Origin: an uncultured Chitinophagaceae bacterium
GTDB lineage: Bacteria > Bacteroidota > Bacteroidia > Chitinophagales > Chitinophagaceae
DNA length: 7,895 nucleotides
Assembly (NCBI GenBank): GCA_946885665.1
Contig: CAMPGT010000184.1
Coordinates: 1 to 7,895, forward strand
Direction: 5' to 3'
The notes below the pieces were generated by a model that had not been told where the DNA came from, searched no databases, and saw only the letters and a list, made by a program, of their open reading frames with translations. Positions 6,901-7,895 of this stretch are shown in pieces. Made by a program: the position numbers and the translations under genes. Positions within the stretch are counted from its first letter, which is position 1; each line of letters opens with the position of its first letter.

Positions 6901-7704
6901 CTGCAAAAAATTAACCAGGAGATACAATGGAACAGGAAGGATGAAATTGGTGAACTGGTAAACGAATACAATAAGATGGTGCACAAGCTCGATGAAAGTG
7001 CGGAGGCGCTCGCAAAGAGCGAGCGGGAAGGCGCCTGGAGGCAGATGGCGAAGCAGGTGGCGCACGAGATCAAGAACCCGCTTACGCCGATGAAGCTGAG
7101 TATCCAGTACTTGCAAAAAGCCATTGATAATAATTCACCGCAGGTGAAGGAGATGACGGCGAGCGTGGCGAGTACGCTCATCGAGCAGATCGAGCACCTT
7201 TCGAAGATCGCATCCGACTTTTCGCAGTTTGCGAATATCGGTAACCAGCGTAACGAAGTGTTTGACCTGCACGAGGTGCTGTATTCGCTGGCGTCTTTAT
7301 ACGACCCGATGGAACATCTTGATTTTTCGTGGGAGCCGGTTCCGGAGAAAGTGATGATGTTTGCCGATAAGACGCAGCTCAACAGGTTGTTCACTAACCT
7401 AATGCAAAATGCCATTGAGGCGCCTGAAAACCAGTTGGAAAGAAAGATACTGGTAAAAGAACGCATCAATGGAGAGAATGTGGTGGTGAGTATTCATGAT
7501 AATGGGGGAGGGATACCTGTACAAACGCGCGACAAGATATTCATGCCCAATTTCACGACGAAGTCGTCGGGTACGGGGTTGGGATTGGCGATGAGCAAGA
7601 GTATTGCGGAGCAGTCGCAGGGCGACATCTGGTTCGAAACTGTTGACGGCGACGGGACGATATTTTTTGTGAAGCTGCCGTTGTATAAGGGGCGTGAGGC
7701 GTGA
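3937..7704 (+). CDS. Large multi-span NtrY-like sensor histidine kinase
   Basis: Membrane sensor kinase, expected to autophosphorylate on His and pass phosphate to an unknown response regulator. Read by eye, twelve spans lie near residues 13-33, 222-236, 247-265, 295-312, 329-350, 375-396, 407-425, 434-449, 466-483, 725-745, 771-795 and 947-969. This places residues 34-221, 484-724 and 796-946 outside, with basic loops (313-328, 397-406, 746-770) inside. A HAMP linker (about 970-1022) leads into HisKA with VAHEIKNPLTPMKLS (phospho-acceptor H1043, codon 7063-7065), then the ATPase domain: N box LMQNAIEA (N1158), DNGGGIP (1188-1194), FMPNFTTK and GTGLGLAM (1212-1219). No PAS domain fits between HAMP and HisKA, unlike classical NtrY. 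The start is TTG (3937-3939): the frame is closed at 3916-3918 and no ATG precedes the first span. It overlaps the mazG stop, suggesting translational coupling. At 1255 residues it is far longer than an ordinary sensor kinase. Ligand and regulon are unknown. Confidence 0.93.
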   Translation: MKDLFISLGGRRLFFLVAAVVLFLAALLINEFIITSTSSRYYARLIQRDIISKEKDFQQLAHDTSLLYSLINRTYNEKTLKSVIDKEKGYLFFIYDKDTASEHKLLFWNSQQALPPINIMNESDASRMVRLNNGLYVHTSKLIQVGDNKLLSLEGLIPIMWQYFVEIENLQKEFAAYPEAGKRVEVSYTPTEYPIKSSYGNILFYLQKTTVDQQETSWWSRIVTFLGIFLLIIYVHQTASYINARNGLISSFAFLTTMVILMRVVTYYDPGLLHLRSFELFDPSIYSSSFVFSSLGDLMINSILFCWLMLFISRRLPTDKIQPLRPKWLGWLCIGIALMVLVSGTFVFADILQSLVADAQMSFNVTNFFSLTKYSVLGFLILGILSLSYFFFSQVILNVIKRLSEGSTYFIILVTAFVGLAILTFTRNTAVLELNLYVLIWLVVYILMMQQKIFSGINQRFNVSEVLYWLFVFSFSITGVIIFENKKIEFEQRKLFAEKLSLRADPSSERLLSIALTYFDNDFLQRNFERFKNPLTNRELKDSIIQKSFSAYLDKYDTRIFTFDASEKPLSNHSPVSYDTLNTIFSIQGKETSIADLKYFEKSFDKFSYIYKKDVVDSFGMNTGYFFVLSEPKRYKSDALIPELFRQTKELVPEYSPGYYYGVYSDMDLISYYNDYPFPTKLSEDQVPKFEFETRKHLDYEELWYRHSADKVVVIAKKDNSFIEGITLFSWLFSTFILLLFIYRTTAFLVRSRFKMGALSEYFQFSIRSQIHSTILMVSLLSFIIIGIATILFFIKRYDRNNQDKLSRAIQIMVNEVQNQLAGRSRFNNSVLLFETGANQQVEQLMQEISEIHGTDVNLYDTSGTLRVSSNPLIYNKGVLSEKMNPVAFHNLNNLKAVQFVTDEQMGKVDYISVYSPVRDEEGNAYAYLNIPSYSTQGELKQEISNFLVTIINLNAFIFLVAGAIALFITNRITHSFTLIGQKMRDINLQKINQEIQWNRKDEIGELVNEYNKMVHKLDESAEALAKSEREGAWRQMAKQVAHEIKNPLTPMKLSIQYLQKAIDNNSPQVKEMTASVASTLIEQIEHLSKIASDFSQFANIGNQRNEVFDLHEVLYSLASLYDPMEHLDFSWEPVPEKVMMFADKTQLNRLFTNLMQNAIEAPENQLERKILVKERINGENVVVSIHDNGGGIPVQTRDKIFMPNFTTKSSGTGLGLAMSKSIAEQSQGDIWFETVDGDGTIFFVKLPLYKGREA

Positions 7705-7735
7705 GACGGGAGACAGGAGACGGAAGACGAAAGAC
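7694..7735 (+). repeat. Heptamer repeat tract spanning the kinase stop codon
   Basis: Six contiguous degenerate 7-bp units: GTGAGGC, GTGAGAC, GGGAGAC, AGGAGAC, GGAAGAC, GAAAGAC (consensus close to RRRAGAC). The first unit and the first base of the second code for the last kinase residues (REA), and the stop TGA 7702-7704 lies within the second unit. The tract runs directly into GGCAAAGTGTAT and the palindromic element at 7747. Confidence 0.8.
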
Positions 7736-7746
7736 GGCAAAGTGTA

Positions 7747-7786
7747 TCCCCCGCTGGCGGGGGTAGCGCGAAGCGCCGGGGGTGGA
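7747..7786 (+). repeat. GC-rich palindromic element, copy 4 (intergenic)
   Basis: A 40-bp copy with hairpin CCCCCGC-TG-GCGGGGG (7748-7763), a shorter middle stem GCGC-GAA-GCGC (7765-7775) and the end GGGGGTGGA. It is the same family and orientation as the copy at 167-210. It sits between the kinase and a possible convergent gene; its strong stem might end transcription from both sides, but there is no T-run, so a terminator role is only a possibility. Confidence 0.85.
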
Positions 7787-7792
7787 CCCGAG

Positions 7793-7827
7793 AAACGGCA
7801 AACGGCAATCCGCAATCGGCAATCGGC
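7793..7827 (+). repeat. Heptamer repeat tract AAACGGC/AATCGGC
   Basis: Five contiguous 7-bp units: AAACGGC, AAACGGC, AATCCGC, AATCGGC, AATCGGC. It follows the palindromic element by six bases and shares two unit types with the tract inside ligD at 1226-1253. Long antisense frames reading it as IADCRLP-like peptides are by-products of the repeat and not genes. Confidence 0.85.
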
Positions 7828-7845
7828 AATGAGTTGACCTCTGCT

Positions 7846-7895
7846 TTACCTTTTAACTTTTCTCCCTTCAAGAAACGCCTCAAACTCCTTCAACG
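7846..7895 (-). CDS. Possible C-terminal end of a further gene, truncated by the window edge
   Basis: On the minus strand one frame reads LKEFEAFLEGRKVKR and ends with TAA (complement of 7846-7848), just outside the repeat cluster. The charged, amphipathic character suits a real protein C-terminus, and repeat clusters of this sort tend to lie between genes, so a convergent gene entering from the right is plausible. Sixteen codons are too few to identify a family or to prove coding; the other two minus-strand frames either stop at once or run into the repeats. Confidence 0.35.
   Translation of the reverse strand, partial: LKEFEAFLEGRKVKR

Noticed and set aside
7747..7786. Classical Rho-independent terminator of the kinase operon
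   Set aside because: The hairpin is strong, but no T-run follows on either strand, and the same sequence occurs inside the ligD coding region where it cannot stop transcription efficiently.
7399..7883. Long minus-strand open frames over the kinase end and the repeats (89 to 138 codons)
   Set aside because: They lie antisense to the conserved ATPase domain and continue through heptamer and palindromic repeats; peptides such as MPIADCRLPF are typical translations of the repeat and not protein families.

Overview
The window looks like a chromosomal segment of a Bacteroidota bacterium, probably of the Chitinophagaceae type. This rests on the protein character (a LigD ligase/polymerase, a YD-repeat-like secreted protein, a very large NtrY-like histidine kinase next to mazG), the weak Shine-Dalgarno signals, and a TAnnTTTG-like promoter candidate. 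No rRNA, tRNA, CRISPR array, transposase or phage gene is visible.

Layout, left to right. (1) 1-2253, plus strand: the 3' part of a ligD gene for the non-homologous end-joining ligase/polymerase. The reading frame is open to the left edge, so the gene starts outside the window. Its first ~88 codons here are a low-complexity interdomain linker built from GC-rich palindromic repeats. (2) 2250-3080, minus strand: a secreted repeat protein of unknown function that converges on ligD and shares the stop tetramer TTAA with it. (3) 3081-3160: a short divergent promoter region. (4) 3161-3940, plus: mazG, a nucleoside triphosphate pyrophosphohydrolase. (5) 3937-7704, plus: a 1255-residue membrane histidine kinase, overlapping mazG by the tetramer TTGA and starting with TTG. 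(6) 7694-7827: heptamer repeats, a palindromic element and more heptamer repeats. (7) 7846-7895, minus: a short open stretch that may be the C-terminus of a further convergent gene.

Functional picture. LigD joins double-strand breaks together with Ku (ku is not in the window). MazG cleans the nucleotide pool and is apparently cotranscribed, with translational coupling, with the kinase. The kinase has about 12 membrane spans and three extracytoplasmic regions. No response regulator is present in the window.

The most unusual signal is a repeat family. A GC-rich, two-hairpin palindromic element with AAWCGGC/RRRAGAC-like heptamer tracts beside it occurs both between genes (right end) and inside the ligD reading frame. 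There it forms, without stop codons, much of the linker before the ligase domain; a related heptamer tract lies in the linker before the polymerase domain.
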